A stretch of 64,000 nt of DNA from CAWCVR01 sp963799105 (lineage in GTDB: Bacteria > Acidobacteriota > Terriglobia > Bryobacterales > Bryobacteraceae): the NCBI GenBank assembly GCA_963799105.1, contig CAWCVR010000002.1, positions 972,066 through 1,036,065 of the forward strand. The letters are read 5' to 3'. Below are positions 43,825 through 50,975 of this stretch, one piece after another (positions within the stretch are counted from its first letter, which is position 1; each line of letters opens with the position of its first letter). The notes below the pieces were generated by a model. The model worked only from the letters and a program-made list of their open reading frames with translations. It was not told the DNA's origin and did no database searches. The position numbers were made by a program, and so were the translations under genes.

Positions 43825-44578
43825 GGTCCAGAATCTCCTTTGCCAATTGGATATAGCTTTCGGCGCCGCGGGAACGGGGGTCGTATGTCAGGATTGGCTT
43901 CCCAAAGCTGGGGGCCTCGGCAATGCGGACGCTGCGCGGGATGACGGTGCGGAAGACCTGGTCGCCAAAGAACTCCTTGAGATCGGCGGCGACCTGGCGG
44001 GTGAGGTTGGTGCGGTCGTCGAACATGGTCAGGAGGATGCCGGCGATTTCGAGGGGGTGGTTGAAGGCCTCGCGGATGCGCTGGATGGTGTCCATGAGTT
44101 CGGAAATGCCCTCGAGGGCGAAGAACTCGCACTGGATGGGAACGAGGACGGCATCGGCGGCGAGGAGAGCGTTGAGGGTGAGGAGGTCGAGGGCGGGCGG
44201 GCAGTCGATGAGGATGAAGTCGTAATCGTTGCGGATATCGGCGATTCGCTGCCGGAGGCGCAGTTCGCGGGCGTCGAGGCCCACAAGCTCCAGGTTGGCG
44301 CCGACGAGGTTCTTGTCGGCGGTGATGAGGCTGAGGCCTTCGAGATCGGTGGGTAGGACGGCGTCTTTGGGGGGGACATCGCCGAGGAGGACGTGATAGA
44401 GGCTGGGGTGGGTGGGGTCTTTGGCGACGCCGAGGCCGGTGGTGGCGTTGCCTTGGGGGTCGGAGTCGATGACCAGAACCCGGAGGTCGTTGGCCGCGAG
44501 GGAGGCGGCCAGATTGATGGCGGTTGTGGTCTTGCCGACTCCGCCCTTCTGGTTAGCGATGGCGAAAACTCTGCTCAA
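43787..44578 (-). CDS. parA: Chromosome partitioning ATPase ParA
   Basis: 263 residues, TTG start. Deviant Walker A IANQKGGVGKTTTAINLA, switch I DSDPQGNATTGLGV and Walker B DFILIDCPPALDLLTLNAL, with LVPIQCEFFALEGISEL typical of Soj. It moves ParB-parS complexes apart after replication. The start sits 6 bases after TATTAT (44585-44590), with no ribosome-binding site, so the transcript is probably leaderless. The upstream frame (open to 44878) is a GC shadow. Confidence 0.96.
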   Translation of the reverse strand: MSRVFAIANQKGGVGKTTTAINLAASLAANDLRVLVIDSDPQGNATTGLGVAKDPTHPSLYHVLLGDVPPKDAVLPTDLEGLSLITADKNLVGANLELVGLDARELRLRQRIADIRNDYDFILIDCPPALDLLTLNALLAADAVLVPIQCEFFALEGISELMDTIQRIREAFNHPLEIAGILLTMFDDRTNLTRQVAADLKEFFGDQVFRTVIPRSVRIAEAPSFGKPILTYDPRSRGAESYIQLAKEILDHEQTGQPTPGAR

Positions 44579-44584
44579 GCGGCA

Positions 44585-44590
44585 ATAATA
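44585..44590 (-). promoter_or_regulatory. -10 box TATTAT of parAB, leaderless
   Basis: Minus-strand TATTAT, then 6 bases and the parA TTG. Confidence 0.5.
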
Positions 44591-44877
44591 GCATGGCAGG
44601 GTTGGCGTACCGAAGGTGGGGGCGAGAATTTTTGGGGGCGGGTGGAGATATTGCGTGGGGAGGCGGGCAAGGTGACTGGACGGTGGCGAATTTGGGGGTG
44701 GGCTGGCTGGATGGGCGTGGTGCAAAGGGCAAAGATGACGATTCGAAGCCAAATCCGGGGGCGGGGTACGCGGATGGAAGGGGACAGAATGACGATTGGA
44801 AGCCAAATCGGCTGCCGATTTGGTTGGTGTCGCGCGGGTGGGGATGTCTGAGGCGGTACGTGAGGGTGCTTGCCGCA

Positions 44878-44893
44878 TGTTTCACGTGAAACA
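44878..44893. promoter_or_regulatory. parS site 1
   Basis: TGTTTCACGTGAAACA, a perfect 16-bp palindrome matching the ParB-binding consensus. Confidence 0.97.
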
Positions 44894-44913
44894 GGTTCTA
44901 CTGGCACCGGGGC

Positions 44914-44929
44914 TGTTTCACGTGAAACA
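44914..44929. promoter_or_regulatory. parS site 2
   Basis: A second identical TGTTTCACGTGAAACA, centre 36 bp from the first. The pair is adjacent to the parAB operon. Confidence 0.97.
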
Positions 44930-45133
44930 TGCTGCGCGCCCGCTGGGGGCACCCCGAGGAGGCGCAGAGGCGGCCCTGGCGAGACCGTGCGACGGATGCA
45001 GATGGACCGTGAGCGAGATGGACGGAATGCACTGGGTGTCTGCACGCGGCGGGTCGCGGGCGGGTAGGGCTGCGCTCTCCGGGCATGGTGGATCGGTGGC
45101 GAGGGCCGGTGCGCCGGTCCGTCGCCTGCACAG

Positions 45134-45193
45134 GGCGAGCTGCGCTCGCCGGGCCGATTGACAATCGGCCGCAGGTTGACAACCTGCCCCACA
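45134..45193. repeat. Palindromic element, three stem-loops (GTTGACAAC type)
   Basis: GGCGAGC-TGC-GCTCGCC (45134-45150), GGCCGATTGACAATCGGCC (45152-45170) and GCAGGTTGACAACCTGC (45171-45187), ending CCCAC. Related to the 19494 element, whose stems are GGTTTTAACC and GGTTGTCAACC. Confidence 0.7.
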
Positions 45194-45316
45194 TAAGACC
45201 GTCGCGGGGCGCCACGAAGTGGATGGGTAGGAGGAGGACAAGCATGGGTGCGCGGCGAAGGGTCGGACGGGCATAAGGCGAGGGTTTGGCGCGGGTTACC
45301 GAAGCGGAGAAAGAAC

Positions 45317-45348
45317 AGGTTGGGCACGCGGGGGCGCCTGCCCAACCT
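45317..45348 (-). terminator. Stem-loop at the rsmG 3' end
   Basis: AGGTTGGGCA (45317-45326) pairs with TGCCCAACCT (45339-45348), 10-base stem, overlapping the stop of rsmG. Confidence 0.6.
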
Positions 45349-45958
45349 AAGCGGAATACTCGGGCTGCTGCTTTGCCTTCGCGCGCCCGATTCGGAGGAC
45401 GTGGTGCTTGCCCCAGGGCAGGGGGATTGCCGGTTGCCACTCGATTGGCATCGAATCCGGAGGAGCATCCATTCCGGTGAGTAGATCGACATTTGCGGCG
45501 AGGAGCTGTAGGGGGTTCGTCAAATCCGCATAACTTACGGCGCGCGAAATGGCGTGGTCGAAGGTTTCCGTCACAGCTTCGGCGCGCTGAGCCAGGACCC
45601 GGATGTTGGAGAGGCCCCGGCTGGCTTCCCGCAGGAAAACGGCCTTGCGTTGATGCGACTCGATCAGCGTCACCTGGCAATCGGGGCGAGCGATAGCAGC
45701 CGGGAAGCCCGGAAACCCGGCGCCGGATCCGATGTCGGCAATGCGGATCGAACCGGCGGGCAGGTGGGAAGCGAGGAATAGGGACTCGCAGTAGTGGCGC
45801 TCGACGGCTTCTTCCAGACTCTCGACGCGGGTCAGATTCAGCGTGCGGTTCCACCGCAGCAGCAATTGGTAGTGGGCCTCCAGAGCCGATACCTGGCTCG
45901 GCGACAGGTCGACGATGCCCTGAAGGCGTGCGCGAAGAATGTCAGCAAACACGGCCAA
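45347..45958 (-). CDS. rsmG: 16S rRNA (guanine-527-N7)-methyltransferase
   Basis: 203 residues. Methylates G527 of 16S rRNA with SAM. Motifs: NRTLNLTRVESLEEAVERHYCESL, IADIGSGAGFPGFPAAIARPD (SAM loop), LIESHQRKAVFLREASRGL and NIRVLAQRAEAVTETFDHA, then ISRAVSYADL. The C-terminal 50 residues are less well conserved. It overlaps mnmG by 17 bases; the mnmG-rsmG-parA-parB cluster is common near bacterial origins. Confidence 0.95.
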   Translation of the reverse strand: MAVFADILRARLQGIVDLSPSQVSALEAHYQLLLRWNRTLNLTRVESLEEAVERHYCESLFLASHLPAGSIRIADIGSGAGFPGFPAAIARPDCQVTLIESHQRKAVFLREASRGLSNIRVLAQRAEAVTETFDHAISRAVSYADLTNPLQLLAANVDLLTGMDAPPDSMPIEWQPAIPLPWGKHHVLRIGRAKAKQQPEYSA

Positions 45959-47741
45959 GGCTCAAGTAGATGTCGAGGATGGCAACGGCGGCGGGAGTGA
46001 CGCCGGGGATGCGTGCGGCCTGACCGAGCGTGACGGGGCGCACGCGATTCAGCTTCTCCTGAATCTCGCGCGACAGACCGGGGATGCCGGCAAAGGCGAA
46101 GGCCGGTGGGATGGGGCGGCGGTCGGCGTCCTTCACACGTTCCATCTGGCGCTCCTGTTGAGAGATGTAGCCGCTGAACTTGGTTTCGGTTTCAACGGTG
46201 GCCAGCAACCCGCGTACCGGCTCCTCGCCCAAGACCTCGCGGATCCACGGCAGCAATTCCGCTATGGACGCTTCGGGGCGCTTCAGCCACTGGCCGTTGC
46301 GATGATGCTCCAGAGCTTGAGCCAGGCACGCCTTTTGGGCTTGCTTGCGGGTGAAGACGGCCCAGCGCTCATCGGTCACCAAACCGGCGCGGCGGCCGAT
46401 GGGCGTGAGGCGTGCGTCGGCGTTGTCGATGCGGAGGTGCAGGCGGAATTCCGCGCGCGACGTGAACATGCGGTAGGGCTCGTCGGCGCCCTTGGTAACC
46501 AGGTCGTCAATCAGGATGCCGGTGTAGCCTTCAGTGCGGCCGATCACCACCGGTTCCCGGCCCCCGGCCCGGCAGGCGACATTCAGACCCGCGACCAACC
46601 CCTGGCAGGCGGCTTCTTCATAGCCGGAGGTTCCGTTGATCTGTCCGGCGAGGTACAGGCCGGCAATGGACTTCACCTCGAGGGTGTGCGCGAGTTCGCG
46701 GGGATCGATGGCGTCGTACTCGATGGCGTAGCCGGGACGGATCATCTCAGCGCGCTCCAATCCGGGAACGGACGCGACCACCTGCATCTGCACGTCAATC
46801 GGCATGCTCGTGGACATGCCGTTCAGGTATACCTCGTTGGTGTCCAGCCCTTCGGGTTCGAGAAAAATCTGGTGACGGAGCTTGTCGGGGAACTTGACGA
46901 TCTTGTCTTCGATGGAGGGGCAGTACCGCGGCCCGACGCCTTCGATTTGGCCGCTGTACAGAGGCGACCGCGGAATGGCCTCCTTCAATATGCGGTGGGT
47001 CTCGGCAGTCGTGTAGCCGATGTGGCACTGAATCTGAGGGCGGTCGATGCGTTCGGTGAGGAAGGAAAATGGAGTGGGCTCGGCGTCACCGGGTTGCGGT
47101 TCGAAGCGGGCCCAGTCGATGGTGCGGCCGTCCAGCCGCGGGGGCGTGCCGGTCTTCAGGCGGGTCCACTGCAGGCCGAGCGAGCGCAGTTGATCGCCCA
47201 ACAACTGGGACGGCGCTTCACCGTTGCGGCCGCAACTATAGCGCTGCTCGCCGACGTGCGCCAGGCCGTTAAGGAACGTCCCGGTGGTGACGATGACGGC
47301 ATCGGCGGGTACGCTCCGGCCATCGCGCAACTGGACGCCAGAGACGCGGCGGCCGTCGAGCGAGAGCGCCGCGACTTCAGCTTGCTTGATCCGCAGGTTG
47401 GGCTCTTCCTCGAGCACCTGGCGCACGCGGACGCGGTACTGCTTCTTGTCCATCTGGGCGCGCGGGGACCAGACGGCGGGACCGCGGCTGGTATTCAAGA
47501 GGCGGAACTGGATGCCCACCGCGTCGGCGAGCTCGCCCATGAGGCCGCCGAGGGCGTCGATTTCGCCGACCAGGTGACCCTTGGCAATGCCGCCGATGGC
47601 GGGATTGCAGGACATCTGCGCGATGAGGTCGAGGTTCATGGTGACCAAGGCGGTCTTCAGACCCAGGCGCGCGCATGCCCGCGCGGCCTCGCATCCCGCA
47701 TGGCCGGCGCCCACCACCACGACGTCGTACAACTCCAGCAT
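45942..47741 (-). CDS. mnmG: tRNA uridine 5-carboxymethylaminomethyl modification enzyme MnmG
   Basis: 599 residues. FAD-binding partner of MnmE for cmnm5U34 at the tRNA wobble position. N-terminal VVVVGAGHAGCEAARACARLGL (dinucleotide fold), MSCNPAIGGIAKGHLV, TTGTFLNGLAHVGEQRYSCGR, RLKTGTPPRLDGRTIDW and GTSGYEEAACQGLVAGLNVA. The C-terminal helical domain ends GLSREIQEKLNRVRPVTLGQ then AARIPGVTPAAV. The ATG lies 8 bases after TACAAT on the minus strand; the promoter is divergent from purD. Confidence 0.97.
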   Translation of the reverse strand: MLELYDVVVVGAGHAGCEAARACARLGLKTALVTMNLDLIAQMSCNPAIGGIAKGHLVGEIDALGGLMGELADAVGIQFRLLNTSRGPAVWSPRAQMDKKQYRVRVRQVLEEEPNLRIKQAEVAALSLDGRRVSGVQLRDGRSVPADAVIVTTGTFLNGLAHVGEQRYSCGRNGEAPSQLLGDQLRSLGLQWTRLKTGTPPRLDGRTIDWARFEPQPGDAEPTPFSFLTERIDRPQIQCHIGYTTAETHRILKEAIPRSPLYSGQIEGVGPRYCPSIEDKIVKFPDKLRHQIFLEPEGLDTNEVYLNGMSTSMPIDVQMQVVASVPGLERAEMIRPGYAIEYDAIDPRELAHTLEVKSIAGLYLAGQINGTSGYEEAACQGLVAGLNVACRAGGREPVVIGRTEGYTGILIDDLVTKGADEPYRMFTSRAEFRLHLRIDNADARLTPIGRRAGLVTDERWAVFTRKQAQKACLAQALEHHRNGQWLKRPEASIAELLPWIREVLGEEPVRGLLATVETETKFSGYISQQERQMERVKDADRRPIPPAFAFAGIPGLSREIQEKLNRVRPVTLGQAARIPGVTPAAVAILDIYLSLGRVC

Positions 47742-47745
47742 CCGC

Positions 47746-47756
47746 TATCATTGTAT
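47746..47756. promoter_or_regulatory. Divergent promoter, mnmG and purD
   Basis: Only 20 bases separate the two start codons. On the minus strand TACAAT (47750-47755) is 8 bases before the mnmG ATG. On the plus strand TATCAT (47746-47751) is 10 bases before the purD ATG. Both look leaderless. Confidence 0.5.
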
Positions 47757-47761
47757 CGACA

Positions 47762-48994
47762 ATGAAAATCCTCGTTCTTGGGAGCGGAGGGCGCGAGCAC
47801 GCGCTGGCGTGGAAACTCGCGCAGTCGGACGGAGTGTCCGTCTATGGCGCCCCGGGCAATCCGGGATTCGCCGGTATCGGTCCGTGCATTCCGGTGAAGA
47901 ATGCGAACCCGGAGTCGTACCTGGCGGTGGCCGACATGATCGGCGCGGATCTGACGGTGGTGGGGCCGGAGGCTCCGCTGGTGGCCGGCGTGGTGGATGC
48001 GTTCCGGGCGCGCGGCAAGAGGATCGTGGGGCCTACGCGCGAGGCGGCGCAACTGGAAGGCAGCAAGATATTCGCAAAGAACTTTTTTGTGAAGAGTAAC
48101 ATTCCGACGGCCGCGTTCGTGACCGTCGAGAATGAGACCGAGGCCCGGCAGGCGCTCAACCGGTTCGGCTATCCGGTAGTGCTCAAGGCCGACGGGTTGG
48201 CGGCGGGCAAGGGCGTGGTGATCGCCCAGGACCGCGCGGCGGCGGAAGCGGCGCTCAAGGATCTGCGATGGCCGCTGGTCATCGAGGAGTTTCTGCGGGG
48301 CGAAGAGGTGAGCTTCATCGCGCTGTGCGATGGCCGCGACGTCCTGCCATTGGCTGTGACACAGGATCACAAGGCGGCGTTCGACGGGGACACGGGGCCA
48401 AACACCGGCGGCATGGGAGCGTACTGCGACGACGCCATACTGACCGAGTCGCAGATTGGAGAGATTCTCACGCGGGTGATGCTTCCGACGGTGGAAGCCA
48501 TGCAGTTCACGGGCTTCCTGTACGCGGGGCTGATGATGACTTCCGGGGGACCGAAGGTGCTGGAGTTCAACGTGCGGCTGGGGGACCCGGAAACGCAACC
48601 GATCATGCACCGCATGGCGTCGGACTTCGTGCCGGCGCTGGTGGCGGCGAGCGAAGGAAAGCTGCGCGGGGCCAAGCTGGAGTGGCGCAAGGGGCCGAGC
48701 GTTTGCGTGGTGATGGCCTCGGGCGGATACCCAGGCGCGTACCAGAGCGGCAAGGCGATCCGCGGGATTCAGATGGCGGAGGCTCAGGGAGCGAAGGTGT
48801 TCCACGCGGGTACGAGGCTGGGAGCGTCCGGGATCGAGACGGCGGGCGGGCGCGTGCTGGGCGTGACGGCCGGCGGGCGCGATTTGGCGTCGGCCATCGA
48901 CGGGGCGTACCGCGCGGTGGGGGAGATCCAGTTCGAGGGGATGCACTACCGCAAGGACATCGGGCAGAAGGGGCTTCGGAGACAGAGCGGCTGA
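47762..48994 (+). CDS. purD: Phosphoribosylamine-glycine ligase
   Basis: 410 residues. Second step of purine synthesis, ATP-dependent. ILVLGSGGREHALAWKLAQS and VYGAPGNPGFAGIG at the N-terminus; VGPEAPLVAGVVDAFRARG, FGYPVVLKADGLAAGKGVVI and QDHKAAFDGDTGPNTGGMGA (ATP-grasp); LEFNVRLGDPETQP near the active site. The start MKILVLGSGG is the family N-terminus, so earlier in-frame codons are rejected. No other pur genes nearby. Confidence 0.97.
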   Translation: MKILVLGSGGREHALAWKLAQSDGVSVYGAPGNPGFAGIGPCIPVKNANPESYLAVADMIGADLTVVGPEAPLVAGVVDAFRARGKRIVGPTREAAQLEGSKIFAKNFFVKSNIPTAAFVTVENETEARQALNRFGYPVVLKADGLAAGKGVVIAQDRAAAEAALKDLRWPLVIEEFLRGEEVSFIALCDGRDVLPLAVTQDHKAAFDGDTGPNTGGMGAYCDDAILTESQIGEILTRVMLPTVEAMQFTGFLYAGLMMTSGGPKVLEFNVRLGDPETQPIMHRMASDFVPALVAASEGKLRGAKLEWRKGPSVCVVMASGGYPGAYQSGKAIRGIQMAEAQGAKVFHAGTRLGASGIETAGGRVLGVTAGGRDLASAIDGAYRAVGEIQFEGMHYRKDIGQKGLRRQSG

Positions 48995-48997
48995 GGG

Positions 48998-49003
48998 TAC
49001 AAT
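48998..49003 (+). promoter_or_regulatory. -10 box TACAAT of tRNA-Arg
   Basis: TACAAT ends 11 bases before the tRNA, 17 bases after a poor -35 (TTCGGA, 48975-48980). Confidence 0.4.
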
Positions 49004-49014
49004 GAGGACAGAGT

Positions 49015-49091
49015 GGGCACGTAGCTCAGTTGGATAGAGCGGCCGCCTCCTAAGCGACAGGTCGGCAGTTCGAATCTGCCCGTGCCTACCA
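49015..49091 (+). tRNA. tRNA-Arg (anticodon CCT), CCA encoded
   Basis: Acceptor GGGCACG pairs with CGTGCCT (one G-U), the D-arm is GCTCAGTTGGATAGAGC, the anticodon loop CTCCTAA gives CCT, and the T-arm is CGGCAGTTCGAATCTGCCC. ACCA is encoded. The anticodon stem GCCGC/GCGAC carries one C-A mismatch. Confidence 0.93.
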
Positions 49092-49168
49092 CACTTTCCG
49101 GCGACCCGGCACCGGCCAGCGGGTGCTGAACGATTCGGGGGACAGGAACGTGGAGTTCGCGCCGTAGG

Positions 49169-49236
49169 GCAAACCGGGGCCAGACAGCGAATTTCCGGCA
49201 AAGTGCGCCGGAAATTCATGTCTGGCCCCAGTTTGC
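49169..49236. repeat. 68-bp palindromic element, copy 2
   Basis: GCAAACCGGGGCCAGACA mirrored by TGTCTGGCCCCAGTTTGC, with inner stem GAATTTCCGGC/GCCGGAAATTC. Better paired inside than copy 1 at 38127. A partial unit with GGGGGACAGGAACG lies just upstream at 49138. Confidence 0.85.
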
Positions 49237-49248
49237 GGTTAGGTACGC

Positions 49249-50079
49249 ATGGCTGTATACGAATTCGGGCCGTACCGCTACGACCCGGAGCAGCGGCTGC
49301 TGTTCCGCGAGGGCCAGGCGGTTCCGCTGGTGCCCAAAGCCATCGACACGCTGCACGCGCTGCTGGAGAAACGCGGACGGATCGTCGAGAAGGCCGACCT
49401 GATCAAGCGGGTCTGGCCGGATACCACGGTCGACGAAGTCGGGCTGGCCCGCAACGTTTCCATCCTGCGAAAAGCGCTGGAAGAAGCGGGTGGCGACGCG
49501 TACATCGAGACGGTTCCGCGGCGGGGGTACCGGTTCGTGGCGGCGGCGGAGCGTGCGCTTGTGCGCCCGGACAGGCGCCTTCGGTGGTGGGCGATTCTGG
49601 TGGTGGGGACGGCCGCCCTGGCTGGATTGGTCTATTGGCAATTCTACGTGCCGTCGCGGTACGTGGTCCGCGGCGCTGGCGGAGCGAGCCTGGCGGTGGT
49701 GCCGTTCGAGGCCCTCACCTCCGATGCGGCGCTGGGCGGCGTGGCGCGCCAGATCACCGACCTCCTGGTGACGGATTTGTCGAAGCTTGGCGGCATCCAG
49801 GTAGTCTCGCCTAGCACGGTGCGCCGGCACCAGCGGGTGGGGATATCGATGGGGCTGATGGGGCGGCTGCTGGGGCTGGACGTTCTGGTGGAAGGCGGCG
49901 TGCAGACTTCCGGCGAGCACTTGCTGGTTACGGCCCGGCTGGTGGATGTGCATACGGGCAAGGTCATCTGGGCGGAGAACTATGACCGTCCGCGGGCGGA
50001 TGCAGGGAGTGCGCAGACCGAGGTGGCGGGCCAGATATCCGCACAAATCGGGTTGCATCTGGAGCGCGTGAAGAACTGA
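49249..50079 (+). CDS. CadC/ToxR-like membrane transcriptional regulator
   Basis: 276 residues. N-terminal OmpR-type winged helix (residues 3-97: YEFGPYRYDPEQRLLFREG, LVPKAIDTLHALLEKRGRIV, VGLARNVSILRKALEEAGG, YIETVPRRGYRFVA), one transmembrane helix (LRWWAILVVGTAALAGLVYW, 111-130) and a periplasmic FlgO/adenylate-cyclase-like domain (SLAVVPFEAL, DLLVTDLSKLGGIQVVSPS, LVDVHTGKVIWAENYDRP). It should sense an outside signal and control transcription from the membrane. No obvious target; the 68-bp palindrome directly upstream is next to its start. Confidence 0.85.
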   Translation: MAVYEFGPYRYDPEQRLLFREGQAVPLVPKAIDTLHALLEKRGRIVEKADLIKRVWPDTTVDEVGLARNVSILRKALEEAGGDAYIETVPRRGYRFVAAAERALVRPDRRLRWWAILVVGTAALAGLVYWQFYVPSRYVVRGAGGASLAVVPFEALTSDAALGGVARQITDLLVTDLSKLGGIQVVSPSTVRRHQRVGISMGLMGRLLGLDVLVEGGVQTSGEHLLVTARLVDVHTGKVIWAENYDRPRADAGSAQTEVAGQISAQIGLHLERVKN

Positions 50080-50142
50080 ATCAGCGTTTCCGAAACAATT
50101 CAGAAGGTCCTTTCGCGCCGTTTCGGGCGGAGACTGGATGGC

Positions 50143-50934
50143 ATGACGACATTTGCCGGCGTGACATGGCGGACCGCAATCGTGGGCCGCTGGATGGCGC
50201 GGATTGTGGGCACGTTGATGGCCCTCTTCTTCCTGGCGTTCGTGGTGGGCGAAGGACCGCCGCCAATCTTCAAACTGGGCTGGCATCAGAATCTGCCGTT
50301 ACTCGGCATGGCCGGTTTGTTCTTCGGTCTGCTACTGGCCTGGAAATGGGCGCGGTTGGGAGGGTTGGTTGCCCTGGCGGGCTTTGGGCTACTGATCGCC
50401 ATAGATCGGCGATTCAACACTACATGGTTGTTCCTGTTGCCGGCGGCCACAGGCGCTCTGAGCCTGTTGTGCGGGTGGCGAATGGCATCGGGACCGCCGG
50501 CCTCGGGTGTTGCCTGGGAGGTTCCCAGGAGGGCGCTGTGGATTGCGGGGGCTGTCATCGGCGTTTTTATTCTGCTGTGCGCGAACGAGATGTTCGGGGA
50601 GCCGCCGTTGATGACGCCGGCCCTGAGGCCATCGACGGAGATGGTGGGGCAATGGCAGGGCGATTTCTATGAATCCGGGAGTCGCTTCGCGGTTGCGTTC
50701 CTGATTTCCTCCGACGGCACGGTTTCGGGACACATTGGCGATACGACCGTCACGGGCGGGCGAATCCGCAACAACCGGAGCTGGTTTGGCAATCTGATGC
50801 ACTGGCGGGAGCCCTACGAGATCCGCGGCCAGGGATTCACGGCGGGAGCGGCGATCCGGGGACGAAACATGCGCGCATTCGTTTCCTTCGCGGGGAGCCC
50901 GATTGGCTGGGAGGCGACACTCCGAAAGCAGTAA
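50143..50934 (+). CDS. Multi-pass membrane protein of unknown function (263 aa)
   Basis: Five hydrophobic segments in the first 145 residues (MARIVGTLMALFFLAFVVG, LPLLGMAGLFFGLLLAW, LGGLVALAGFGLLIAI, TWLFLLPAATGALSLLCG, ALWIAGAVIGVFILLCAN). A soluble tail of about 110 residues follows, beta-rich (MVGQWQGDFYESGSRFAVAF, TVSGHIGDTTVTGGRIRNNR). No family recognised. It is 63 bases after the CadC-like gene, so a functional link is possible. Confidence 0.6.
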   Translation: MTTFAGVTWRTAIVGRWMARIVGTLMALFFLAFVVGEGPPPIFKLGWHQNLPLLGMAGLFFGLLLAWKWARLGGLVALAGFGLLIAIDRRFNTTWLFLLPAATGALSLLCGWRMASGPPASGVAWEVPRRALWIAGAVIGVFILLCANEMFGEPPLMTPALRPSTEMVGQWQGDFYESGSRFAVAFLISSDGTVSGHIGDTTVTGGRIRNNRSWFGNLMHWREPYEIRGQGFTAGAAIRGRNMRAFVSFAGSPIGWEATLRKQ

Positions 50935-50975
50935 AATGGTGAGTCCGGCCGCGAAGCGAGGAGCTGACCCGAGCG

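Larger units (their letters stand above)
44591..45316. other. Non-coding region carrying parS, between parA and rsmG
   Basis: About 750 bases without a supportable gene; all long frames overlap in several registers and lack domains. It holds two parS sites (44878-44929), a palindromic repeat (45134-45193) and the rsmG terminator. The first 280 bases are unusually G-rich on the plus strand (tracts of GGGG and GGGCG). Confidence 0.6.

Noticed and set aside
44393..45300. Several long frames between parA and rsmG
   Set aside because: They overlap in all frames, cross the parS sites and contain only Gly/Arg/Trp-rich composition.
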